Shown in pieces: positions 1 to 5,960 of a stretch of DNA of 11,170 nucleotides. The notes below the pieces were generated by a model. That model ran no database searches, was not told the origin of the DNA, and was given only the letters and a program-made list of their open reading frames with translations. The position numbers were made by a program, and so were the translations under genes. This DNA is from Actinobacteria bacterium UBA5176 (GTDB lineage Bacteria > Actinomycetota > UBA4738), in NCBI GenBank assembly GCA_002413305.1, contig DHWS01000105.1, forward strand, positions 55,435 through 66,604, given 5' to 3'. Position 1 is the stretch's first letter; each line of letters opens with the position of its first letter.

Positions 1-722
1 GCGTAGTACTCGCACTGGATCGGAACGATCAGCTCTTGCGCGGCCGTCAGCGCATTGACGGTCAGGAGGCCCAGCGAGGGTGGACAGTCCAGCAGGATGA
101 AGTCGAACTCCTCGGCGACCCCGTCCAGCGCCCGCGCCAGCCGAGCCTCTCGGGAGAACTGGCTGACCATCTCGATCTCGGCACCGGCCAGGTCGATCGT
201 CGAGGGGACGGCCGAGAGGCCGGGGATCACCGTGTCAATGATCGCCTCGTGGATGTCGGTCCCACCAACCACCACTTGGTAGGTCGTCGGCCCCCGCGAA
301 GCATGGTCCAGGCCGAGCCCCGTGGACGCATTCCCCTGCGGGTCCAGGTCGACGACCAGCACCCGCTGGCCGTTCTCGGCGAGACAGGCCCCCAGGTTGA
401 CCGCGGTCGTGCTCTTGCCGACCCCGCCCTTCTGGTTCGCCACGGCGATGATCCGCGCGTGTCGAACCGGGCCCGCCGTCCGTGTCGGATCCTCCCCTTG
501 GTCGACCGGCCGCAGCGCCGAAACCGGTTCGGTGGTCCTGGTCTCCCGCTCGAACAGGGCTCCGGGCGCCCCTTCCCGCACGGAGGACCCGGTCATCCCT
601 GGCACTTGGTCAGAGGGCAGCGCCTCGGGCGGCTCCGCAGCCGGGGGCGCGCCCGGCCGGGTAGGGATCCGGGGCGGCGAGAACCATGTGGATCGGCCGT
701 GAGGAACGTCGTCCTCAGACAT
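1..722 (-). CDS. parA: ParA chromosome partitioning ATPase (partial, C-terminus off window)
   Basis: ParA is the Walker-type ATPase that works with ParB and parS to move newly replicated origins apart. The visible 240 residues show a deviant Walker A motif, KGGVGKST, at residues 98-105, followed by VLVVDLDPQGNAST at 121-134 and the Walker B region ILLDCPPSLG at 209-218, all canonical for the family. Residues 1-90 form a Pro/Glu/Arg-rich, probably disordered extension. Actinobacterial ParA proteins, including that of Mycobacterium, also carry a long N-terminal extension. The start is the ATG at 722-720: the same frame reaches the rsmG stop seven codons upstream with no other start, although no good Shine-Dalgarno sequence is visible. 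It follows rsmG by 21 bases on the same strand. The last part of the protein, and presumably parB after it, lie beyond the left edge. It could only be confused with another MinD/ParA-family ATPase, but the context favours ParA. Confidence 0.95.
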   Translation of the reverse strand, partial: MSEDDVPHGRSTWFSPPRIPTRPGAPPAAEPPEALPSDQVPGMTGSSVREGAPGALFERETRTTEPVSALRPVDQGEDPTRTAGPVRHARIIAVANQKGGVGKSTTAVNLGACLAENGQRVLVVDLDPQGNASTGLGLDHASRGPTTYQVVVGGTDIHEAIIDTVIPGLSAVPSTIDLAGAEIEMVSQFSREARLARALDGVAEEFDFILLDCPPSLGLLTVNALTAAQELIVPIQCEYY

Positions 723-743
723 GGGGTCGGAAGTCCGTGACCG

Positions 744-1376
744 TCACTCCTCGTCGCGGGGTTCGGCGGTTCGCCACATCATAACCAGTGGTCCTTCGCC
801 GGCAACCCGGCCTTGGGCGACGATCTCGGTCGATATCCGCCTGCCGGTGAGCTCCTGTGCCTCCGACGATGCCCAGGATGCCCCGGCGAAATAGACGAGC
901 CGCCCGCCGGGCCGAAGGATGGGAGCGGCGAGGTTCCAGGCGACCTGCGGCGGCGCGAGCGCACGGGCGCATGCGACGTCGGCCTCTCTCCGGTACTGTT
1001 CAACTGGTCCCGTGAAGACGCTCACGCTCGAGAGGCCCAACTCCTCAACCGCGAGTTCGAGGAACGCGGCCCTCTTCCCGCGCTGCTCGATGAGGGCGAC
1101 GTGCACATCGGGCCGGGCGATGGCCAGTGGGAGTCCGGGCAGGCCGGCACCCGAACCGATATCCGCCAGCAGGTGGTCATCTGGCCCTAGGCAGCGGCGC
1201 GCGCGGAGCGAATCGAGCACATGTCGGTCGAATAGGCTGGAGCCATCTGCACGTGCGATCATGCCGAGGGGGATTGCTCGGCGTCGGAGCAGGTCCTCAA
1301 GGGCGCGCAGGCGCGCGATCTGGTCCTCGGAGAGACCCTCAAGCTGAGCTGAATAGTCGTGTTTCACGTGAAACAC
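744..1376 (-). CDS. rsmG: RsmG, 16S rRNA (guanine527-N7)-methyltransferase
   Basis: RsmG (GidB) methylates N7 of G527 in 16S rRNA using S-adenosylmethionine; its loss is known to give low-level streptomycin resistance. With the start used here the protein has 210 residues, normal for the family. The SAM-binding loop DIGSGAGLPG is at residues 72-81, preceded by the conserved RHVLDSL at 51-57. The GTG at 1376-1374 is preferred as the start because GAGG lies nine bases upstream and because it gives the N-terminus VFHVKH, the sequence produced when a parS site is translated in this frame. The same reading frame could instead start at a TTG at 1415-1413, overlapping the jag stop, which would add 13 residues, or at the next GTG, 1367-1365. 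The gene sits 35 bases after jag and 21 bases before parA, in the usual origin-proximal order. Confidence 0.93.
   Translation of the reverse strand: MFHVKHDYSAQLEGLSEDQIARLRALEDLLRRRAIPLGMIARADGSSLFDRHVLDSLRARRCLGPDDHLLADIGSGAGLPGLPLAIARPDVHVALIEQRGKRAAFLELAVEELGLSSVSVFTGPVEQYRREADVACARALAPPQVAWNLAAPILRPGGRLVYFAGASWASSEAQELTGRRISTEIVAQGRVAGEGPLVMMWRTAEPRDEE
1360..1375. promoter_or_regulatory. parS centromere site (ParB binding)
   Basis: The sequence TGTTTCACGTGAAACA is a perfect 16-bp palindrome identical to the bacterial chromosomal parS consensus. ParB nucleates here and spreads over flanking DNA to build the partition complex that ParA acts on. It lies within the first codons of rsmG and covers two of the three bases of the proposed GTG start, so the same bases encode FHVKH. 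parA itself begins about 640 bases away. I found no second perfect copy in the window. Confidence 0.95.
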
Positions 1377-1411
1377 CGGGGATGGCCTCGAGGGGGAGCC
1401 TGCTGGAGGTC

Positions 1412-2095
1412 TCAAGTGAGCCGGCGGATGACCACCCGGCGGCGAGGCTCCTCACCTTCACTTGCGCTTTCCAGCCCGCCCACTTCGCTCACGACATCGT
1501 GGATGAACTTCCGTTCGAATGCCGGCATCGGCTCCATGGTCTCAGGGTTTCCGGTCTTGCGGACCCTTGTGGCCGCCTCTCGGGCCGTTCGCGCCATATT
1601 GGACCTCCGTCGCTTCCGGTAGTCCTCCACATCCACCTGGACGAGGCATCGCTCGCCGGTCTGCCGGTGCACGTACCCCTTGGCGAGCTCCTGCAGAGCG
1701 TCGACCGTGTGGCCGCCCTTCCCGATCAGCAGACCCATGTCGTCGCCGTCCTCGACGCCCCAGATGTCGACGTACGTGGCGCCCCTCGATTGCGAGATCT
1801 CCACCTCTCCGTCCATCCCCATCGCGTCCAGCAATCCCTCCAGGAAGTCCGCGACGGCCGATGCCTGTTCGCTCGTCTCTTCGGGTGGAATCTCTTGGGC
1901 GTCGTCCGTGGCGGTCGTTGGGACGGCGATCGTCCGGATCCGGACGATCGCCGGTTGAGCGTTCAGCCCGAGGAACCCGCTGCGGGGCTCCTGCACGATC
2001 TCGATGCTCGCCCCCTGCTCGCTGATACCGAGCTCGCGGAGGCCAGCCTCGATCGCCTCCTCAACGCTTGCGGCGCTTCTTTCGACTTCCTGCAT
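1412..2095 (-). CDS. jag: Jag/KhpB (EloR-like) KH-R3H RNA-binding protein
   Basis: This is the SpoIIIJ-associated Jag family (also KhpB or EloR), an RNA-binding protein linked to cell elongation and division in Gram-positive bacteria and usually encoded next to yidC. The 227-residue protein shows three parts in the family order: a Jag-N domain at about residues 1-53 (VEEAIEAGLRELGI, then SGFLGLNAQPA), a KH domain with the GKGG loop at 125-128 (LLIGKGGHTVDALQ), and a C-terminal R3H domain with R195-x3-H199 in ERKFIHDVV. An acidic linker at about 60-80 separates the first two. The start is the ATG at 2095-2093, with GGTGG five bases upstream. The frame stays open back to 2359, but that part only mirrors the GC-rich tail of yidC. 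The gene overlaps the yidC end by 35 bases, which suggests translational coupling. Confidence 0.93.
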   Translation of the reverse strand: MQEVERSAASVEEAIEAGLRELGISEQGASIEIVQEPRSGFLGLNAQPAIVRIRTIAVPTTATDDAQEIPPEETSEQASAVADFLEGLLDAMGMDGEVEISQSRGATYVDIWGVEDGDDMGLLIGKGGHTVDALQELAKGYVHRQTGERCLVQVDVEDYRKRRRSNMARTAREAATRVRKTGNPETMEPMPAFERKFIHDVVSEVGGLESASEGEEPRRRVVIRRLT

Positions 2096-3164
2096 TCGAT
2101 CCACCGGCTCCACTGGTCCCGCCACTGGTCCCGCCACTGGTCCCGCCTGAACTCCGGTTTCCGCCCGGGCGAGCGGTCCCTGACGGCCGCCCCGAGCCGG
2201 GGGCCCTCCCCGGAGCCGCGGGCTTCGACCCGTCCGCCCGATCGGGCTGCCCGTCGCCCCGCGGTCGATCCGTCCCCCCGGCCGCCGGAAGCTTCGGCTT
2301 CGACGTTCCACCCGTGCCCCGCCCGGCCGGCCGCCCGGGCGTCCCGCCCCGAGCCTCACCCTTGCCGGCCCGATTGGCCGCCTCCTCCTGTATCCGAGGC
2401 AGCATGAAGTGCTGCTGCCCGATCTGGATCACGTTCGTCGTCGACCAGTAGATCACCAACCCGGCTGGGAACAGATAGCCCCACACGCCGAAGAGGATCG
2501 GCATGATCCGCGTGAGCGCCTGTTGCTGTTGGCTCCCCTGGGGGGTCGCCTTCTGCATCTGACGCTGCTGGTAGTAGGTCGTGCCGACCATGAGGAGCGC
2601 GAACCCGTAATAGGGCAGCCTCGAGGCTCCGCCGTGGCCACAGTTGAGCGTCTTCCCACCGATATAGCTTGTCTCACCCGGCTTCAGCACGATCTTCACC
2701 TGCTTGCCGGCCTGGGCAGCGGAACACAGCAGACTGGTGCCCAGGAACTGCGTGTGCTGCCCGTGGATCGCGCTTCGAAGGGCGCTGTCCGCGGGCACGT
2801 GCGCTGCGCCGCCAGGCACGCGGAGCACGGCGTAGAGCGCGATGAGGACCGGGAACTGCAGCAGCAAGGGGAGGCACCCGCTCAGGGGGTTCACGCCATG
2901 GTCCTTGTACAACTTCATCATCTCTTCGTTCAGCTTCTGGCGGTCACCCTTGTACTTGGTCTGCAGCTGCTTGACCTTCGGCTGGATCGCCTGCATCGCC
3001 TGCATCGAACGGATCTGCTTGATCCCCAGGGGCAGCAGGACGACCCGGATGCCGATCGTCAGCAGGATGATCGCGATGCCGTAGTTGTGGACCCACGAGT
3101 ACAGGTAGGCCAATGCCGCACCGAGGCCGTTGAGCAGCTGGCTCCAGATGGAGGTGGCGATCAC
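2061..3164 (-). CDS. yidC: YidC/Oxa1/SpoIIIJ family membrane protein insertase
   Basis: YidC inserts and folds membrane proteins in the cytoplasmic membrane, alone or with SecYEG. The 367-residue protein is of the short Gram-positive/Oxa1 type and lacks the large periplasmic domain of Proteobacteria. The first core membrane helix (about 28-48) contains the conserved arginine R40 of the hydrophilic groove in GIRVVLLPL. A charged cytoplasmic hairpin at 50-90 follows, then VNPLSGCLPLLLQFPVLIAL (91-110), an external loop at about 117-182, and further helices at about 184-197 and 217-250. Residues 263-367 form a Gly/Pro/Arg-rich tail ending in RKKRRKR. Basic YidC tails are known to bind ribosomes in other bacteria. 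The start is the GTG at 3164-3162, overlapping the yidD stop as GTGA. No lipoprotein-type cysteine is seen near the N-terminus. Confidence 0.95.
   Translation of the reverse strand: MIATSIWSQLLNGLGAALAYLYSWVHNYGIAIILLTIGIRVVLLPLGIKQIRSMQAMQAIQPKVKQLQTKYKGDRQKLNEEMMKLYKDHGVNPLSGCLPLLLQFPVLIALYAVLRVPGGAAHVPADSALRSAIHGQHTQFLGTSLLCSAAQAGKQVKIVLKPGETSYIGGKTLNCGHGGASRLPYYGFALLMVGTTYYQQRQMQKATPQGSQQQQALTRIMPILFGVWGYLFPAGLVIYWSTTNVIQIGQQHFMLPRIQEEAANRAGKGEARGGTPGRPAGRGTGGTSKPKLPAAGGTDRPRGDGQPDRADGSKPAAPGRAPGSGRPSGTARPGGNRSSGGTSGGTSGGTSGAGGSNAGSRKKRRKR
2110..2145. repeat. Three perfect 12-bp tandem repeats in the yidC tail
   Basis: The unit CCACTGGTCCCG occurs three times in direct succession (2110-2121, 2122-2133, 2134-2145) and is followed by a partial unit. 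It encodes the Gly-Gly-Thr-Ser repeats near residues 340-352 of YidC on the minus strand. Identical copies at the DNA level point to recent slippage expansion. The 12-base unit keeps the frame, so copy number can vary without disrupting yidC. Confidence 0.9.
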
Positions 3165-3493
3165 GTGGAGACCCCGACCCCGTCCGTTGGCGTGGCAGCT
3201 CGTAGGACAGTGTCATACCGCAGAAGGAGGTCAGTGTGACCAGGCGGGTAATCGAACCCGCCCGCTCCGAACGGATTGCACCGCATGATCCGCCAGACGG
3301 ACAGGGCACCACCTCGGACGAACCCGAGGTGCCCGATCGCCTCTTCCGCGTATGCCGAACAGGACGGGTAGAACCGGCACCGGCCGCCCACGAACTGTCC
3401 GACCGAGACGCGATACGCCCTCACGACCCCAACGAGCAAGGATCGAAGAGGCCAGCCCGCGATGCGAAGGAGGCGACGGCTGCGCTCGATCAC
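3161..3493 (-). CDS. yidD: YidD, membrane protein insertion efficiency factor
   Basis: YidD is a small membrane-associated protein of the DUF37 family, known in E. coli to improve membrane protein insertion in partnership with YidC. The 110-residue product has the family hallmarks: CRFYPSCSAYAEEAI at about residues 39-53, with the conserved cysteine pair C39 and C45, then RCNPFGAGGFDYPP at about 71-84. An N-terminal amphipathic stretch at 5-30 precedes them. The frame is open far upstream (to 4393), but the start is placed at the GTG at 3493-3491, which overlaps the rnpA stop as GTGA and gives the normal family length. Its own stop overlaps the yidC start in the same way. No clear Shine-Dalgarno sequence is seen, consistent with coupled re-initiation. 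Confidence 0.93.
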   Translation of the reverse strand: MIERSRRLLRIAGWPLRSLLVGVVRAYRVSVGQFVGGRCRFYPSCSAYAEEAIGHLGFVRGGALSVWRIMRCNPFGAGGFDYPPGHTDLLLRYDTVLRAATPTDGVGVST

Positions 3494-3807
3494 GGCCGCA
3501 ATGCCCCGGCCTCGGCCAGCGCGCGTTCCATGTCCGAAGCGACCGCTCTCAGACCGACGCCATCGATCTCGGGGCGCGCGGCGAAGACCACCTGGATCCC
3601 GAGCGATGCCCGCTCCATCATGTGCCGCCAGGCCTCCTTCATGAGCCGACGTGCCCGGTTCCGACGGACGGCCCCACCGACATTGCGGCCGACCACGAAA
3701 CCGGCCCGTGCCGGGCCGTCCGACCTCGAAACGTAGACTACCAGCAGCCTTCCGACGTGCCGCTCGCCCTGCCGGAGCACCGCCCGGAACTCGGCCGAAC
3801 GTCGCAA
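3490..3807 (-). CDS. rnpA: Ribonuclease P protein component
   Basis: RnpA is the protein subunit of RNase P; with the M1 RNA it removes 5' leaders from tRNA precursors. The 105 residues given here include the family's basic RNR motif, AVRRNRARRLMKEAWR, at about 46-61, the preceding GFVVGRNVGG, and the N-terminal RRSAEFRAVLRQG typical of the first helix and strand. The start shown is the TTG at 3807-3805, the first ATG/GTG/TTG after the in-frame stop at 3855-3857. It lacks a convincing Shine-Dalgarno sequence. An in-frame CTG at 3846-3844 has a strong AGAGGTGA six bases upstream and would give 118 residues, restoring an N-terminus before the conserved RLRRS. The real start is therefore uncertain. 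The stop overlaps the yidD start; rpmH ends 84 bases upstream of the TTG. Confidence 0.93.
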   Translation of the reverse strand: MRRSAEFRAVLRQGERHVGRLLVVYVSRSDGPARAGFVVGRNVGGAVRRNRARRLMKEAWRHMMERASLGIQVVFAARPEIDGVGLRAVASDMERALAEAGALRP

Positions 3808-3891
3808 CCGTCCATCGCGGCCGTGCGCGCGGGACGTTGCGTCCAGGGGAAGTCACCTCTTCGAAAGGGAAGGAGATTGACGCGGATCCGC

Positions 3892-4026
3892 TTACGCCGC
3901 GATGCGCGTCCGGCCCTTCGCGCGGCGCCGGGCGAGGACGGCACGACCGGCCCTGGTCCGCATGCGGAGGCGGAACCCGTGAGTCTTCTTGCGTCTGCGG
4001 TTGTTGGGTTGGTACGTCCGCTTCAT
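3892..4026 (-). CDS. rpmH: 50S ribosomal protein L34
   Basis: L34 is a small basic protein of the large ribosomal subunit. The 44 codons from ATG at 4026-4024 to TAA at 3894-3892 read [20 protein letters not shown] and continue with [19 protein letters not shown], close to the universal L34 sequence along its whole length. AAGAGGG lies four bases before the ATG as a Shine-Dalgarno sequence. It is the first gene of the leftward cluster and is divergent from dnaA across a 303-bp gap. The L34-RnpA-YidD-YidC order is the usual one at bacterial origins, so rnpA is probably co-transcribed with it. Confidence 0.97.
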   Translation of the reverse strand: MKRTYQPNNRRRKKTHGFRLRMRTRAGRAVLARRRAKGRTRIAA

Positions 4027-4096
4027 GGCGCCCTCTTCGACCTGGACCGGCGAGACGCGCGCGAGAGATGCGCACTCTTGCGTGAACGGCGCGGTG

Positions 4097-4125
4097 AGTA
4101 TAGCGGGCGCCGGGCACGCTTCCCA
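4097..4125 (-). promoter_or_regulatory. Probable rpmH operon promoter
   Basis: On the minus strand there is a good -10 box, TATACT (4102-4097). A weak -35-like TGGGAA (4125-4120) precedes it by 17 bases. Transcription would begin near 4090 and leave a leader of roughly 65 bases before the rpmH ATG. The -35 matches only half the consensus, so the call rests mainly on the -10 and its position. Confidence 0.45.
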
Positions 4126-4215
4126 GGTGTCTCACCCGAGCTCCTCGTTCGTCCCTGCGCGGCCTTGGCGCACCAACTGCCAGCACAAAAAGGTCGTCAA
4201 GAACCCCTCTTCGCC

Positions 4216-4246
4216 TTGGCAACGGCCGAAACCCTGGAGCTATAAT
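4216..4246 (+). promoter_or_regulatory. Probable dnaA promoter
   Basis: A perfect -10 hexamer TATAAT at 4241-4246 stands out in very GC-rich surroundings. TTGGCA at 4216-4221 is a plausible -35, but the 19-base spacer is longer than ideal. An A-run at 4187-4191 could act as a weak UP element. Transcription would begin near 4253, placing all three DnaA boxes at 4298-4330 inside the transcribed leader. That arrangement would allow DnaA to act as a roadblock on its own gene. Confidence 0.55.
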
Positions 4247-4297
4247 CCGCCGCGCCTTCGGGCCATCCCACATCCCTTCCCCAGGGGAACGCTGGCT

Positions 4298-4330
4298 GTT
4301 TCCACACCTGTGGAAAGTGATTGTGGATAA
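4298..4330. promoter_or_regulatory. Cluster of three DnaA boxes at the dnaA start
   Basis: TGTGGATAA at 4322-4330 is the exact reverse complement of the TTATCCACA consensus. GTTTCCACA at 4298-4306 and TGTGGAAAG at 4309-4317 (reverse complement CTTTCCACA) each differ from TTWTCCACA only in the first base. The last two form an inverted pair, TTTCCACA and TGTGGAAA, separated by two bases. All three lie within 33 bases, and the perfect box shares its last A with the dnaA ATG. They may serve in autoregulation of dnaA, origin function or both. Confidence 0.8.
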
Positions 4331-5751
4331 TGACTGTCCCGGCAACTGATCGGATCTCAGACGGCCCCGCCGCGCCTGACGCCCGCGCCGCATGTGACGC
4401 TATCGTTGGTCGCGCCCGCACCACGCTCGCCACGCCCTTGTTCGAGATGTGGTTCGCTCAACTCGAACCCGGAAGCTTCCGCGACGACACCCTCAACCTC
4501 CTGGCTCCCAGCTCCTACATCAGCAACTGGCTGGTCAAGCACCATATGGAACTGATGACCTCGACCGCCCGCGACGTGCTCGGACCGAAGGTCCGGGTCC
4601 GGGTGAAGGTCCGTCGAACGGCGCCGGCGACGGGTGGCTCGGGCGCGGCCTCGCAAGGACGGAAGACTCCGACGGTGCCGCAGCATCAGGCATCGTTCGA
4701 TGATGCCATCCACGTCGGGGCGCCCTTCCCGGAGCGATACACGTTCGACACGTTCATCCCCGGGCCGAGCAACAAGTTCGCCCACGCCGCCGCTCTGGCG
4801 GTCGCCGAGGCGCCGCCTTCGAAGGCCTACAACCCGGTCTTCGTCTACGGTGGGGTGGGGCTGGGCAAGACGCACCTGCTGTTCGCCATCGCCAACCACA
4901 TGTGGGCGCTGGCGCCGCGAACCCGGGTTCGCTACGTGACCTCGGAGAGCTTTATGACCGAATTCATCAAGGCGGTCCGGGAGCGCCGGGGCTATCAGTT
5001 CCAGCGCCAGTACCGCGATGTCGACGTCCTCCTGCTCGACGACGTGCAGTTCCTCGCCCGCGCCGAGGAGACGCAGACGGAGTTCTTCCACACCTTCAAC
5101 CACCTCCATCAGCACGAACGGCAGATCGTGATCGCCAGCGACCGGCCACCGCAGGAACTCGGAGGGATCGAGGAGCGCCTCCGGAGCCGGTTCCGGAGCG
5201 GCCTGGTCGTGGACGTGCAGCCGCCCGACCTCGAGACGCGCATCGCGATCCTGCAGCTGAAAGCTCTCCGCGACGGGCTCACCGTCCCCGACGACGTCCT
5301 GCACTTCATCGCGTCGAAGTTCGACCAGAACATCCGGGAGCTCGAGGGTGCCCTACTCCGGGTGCATGCCTTCGCCTCGGTCACCCGGCAGCCAGTCGAT
5401 CTCCCGGTGGCCGAGCGCGCACTCGAGGACCTCATCCCGGACGCCGGCAAGGAGATCCCTCCGTCCACGATCCTCGAGGAGACCGCGTCCTACTTCGGCC
5501 TCGGGCCTGGCGATCTCATCTCCAAGAGCCGGTCCCGTCCACTCACCACCGCCCGGCACATCGCGATGTACCTGCTCCGCGAGTTGACCGGCCTGTCCCT
5601 CATCAAGATCGGGGAACAGTTCGAACGCGACCACACGACCGCCCTGCATGGCATCAAGAAGATCGAAGGGTTGATGCCGCAACGCGGCAGCACCTACCGC
5701 CAGGTCCAAGAGCTCACCAAGAAGATCCGGGCGAAGGGACGTGACGGGTGA
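4330..5751 (+). CDS. dnaA: DnaA, chromosomal replication initiator
   Basis: DnaA is the AAA+ ATPase that binds DnaA boxes, opens the origin and recruits the replicative helicase. The 473-residue protein has all four domains: domain I at about 20-95 (ATPLFEMWF), a short variable linker at about 96-130, the AAA+ domain with Walker A GGVGLGKT at 174-181, Walker B VLLLDD at 233-238, the arginine-finger region RLRSRF at 283-288 and sensor II NIRELEGAL at 334-342, and the DNA-binding domain IV with SRPLTTARHIAMYL at 402-415 and RDHTTALH at 433-440. The residue before RDH is glutamate (E432) instead of the usual glycine. The start is the ATG at 4330; an in-frame TTG at 4321 with GGA six bases upstream is a less likely alternative. 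dnaN follows after 220 bases. Confidence 0.98.
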   Translation: MTVPATDRISDGPAAPDARAACDAIVGRARTTLATPLFEMWFAQLEPGSFRDDTLNLLAPSSYISNWLVKHHMELMTSTARDVLGPKVRVRVKVRRTAPATGGSGAASQGRKTPTVPQHQASFDDAIHVGAPFPERYTFDTFIPGPSNKFAHAAALAVAEAPPSKAYNPVFVYGGVGLGKTHLLFAIANHMWALAPRTRVRYVTSESFMTEFIKAVRERRGYQFQRQYRDVDVLLLDDVQFLARAEETQTEFFHTFNHLHQHERQIVIASDRPPQELGGIEERLRSRFRSGLVVDVQPPDLETRIAILQLKALRDGLTVPDDVLHFIASKFDQNIRELEGALLRVHAFASVTRQPVDLPVAERALEDLIPDAGKEIPPSTILEETASYFGLGPGDLISKSRSRPLTTARHIAMYLLRELTGLSLIKIGEQFERDHTTALHGIKKIEGLMPQRGSTYRQVQELTKKIRAKGRDG

Positions 5752-5814
5752 GGATGGCGCGTGCATCTGCGGTGCAAAGCGGTGCACGGCGTGTGGACGG
5801 CAGCCCCTGGGCCG

Positions 5815-5829
5815 CGAACCCCGGGTTCG
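5815..5829. repeat. 15-bp near-perfect palindrome downstream of dnaA
   Basis: CGAACCCCGGGTTCG is symmetrical around its central C. As RNA it would form a six-pair stem (CGAACC/GGTTCG) with a three-base loop. A short TTTT follows only ten bases later, at 5840, so it is a poor intrinsic terminator. It may be an attenuating hairpin after dnaA or a protein-binding palindrome. Confidence 0.6.
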
Positions 5830-5960
5830 ACCCGCACCGTTTTCCCCGGTCATCGGATGTCGTACCCCCGCGCTACGCTGCACGGATGCGCATGTTCCAC
5901 ATTTCCACCGCCACTACAGCTACTGGTTTGAAGCGGGATTCCTCAAGTACGAGGCAGGAG

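Larger units (their letters stand above)
4027..4329. other. Divergent rpmH-dnaA control region, candidate oriC part
   Basis: This 303-bp gene-free stretch separates the leftward and rightward gene clusters, so gene orientation switches here as expected near a replication origin. From left to right it holds the rpmH Shine-Dalgarno sequence, a rpmH promoter, a GC-rich stretch with nothing recognisable, a short A-run, the dnaA promoter, a TTCCCCAGGGGAA palindrome at 4277-4289, and the start of the DnaA-box cluster. No long AT-rich unwinding element is apparent. The origin could lie here, in the dnaA-dnaN gap, or be split across both. Confidence 0.6.

Noticed and set aside
540..557. Possible decayed parS in the ParA N-terminal extension (LFERET resembling the VSRET encoded by parS in another frame)
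   Set aside because: At the DNA level there are too many mismatches to the palindrome to call a site.
2096..2359. Upstream extension of jag to 2359
   Set aside because: The extra 88 residues are an alternate reading of the yidC tail; the Jag-N domain begins right after the ATG at 2095, which has its own ribosome binding site.
1127..2407. Long open frame on the plus strand opposite rsmG, jag and yidC
   Set aside because: It lies entirely opposite three clearly conserved genes, its product is Pro/Arg/His-rich without recognisable domains, and such antisense frames are common in GC-rich DNA.
4195..4200. TTGACG on the minus strand as a -35 for a second rpmH promoter
   Set aside because: No -10-like sequence lies 16-18 bases downstream on that strand.
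4277..4289. TTCCCCAGGGGAA palindrome as a transcription terminator
   Set aside because: There is no loop of usable size and no T-run; it is better seen as a possible protein site or chance.
3494..4393. Upstream extension of the yidD frame through rnpA, rpmH and into dnaA
   Set aside because: It overlaps three other genes, and the YidD family begins close to the GTG at 3493.
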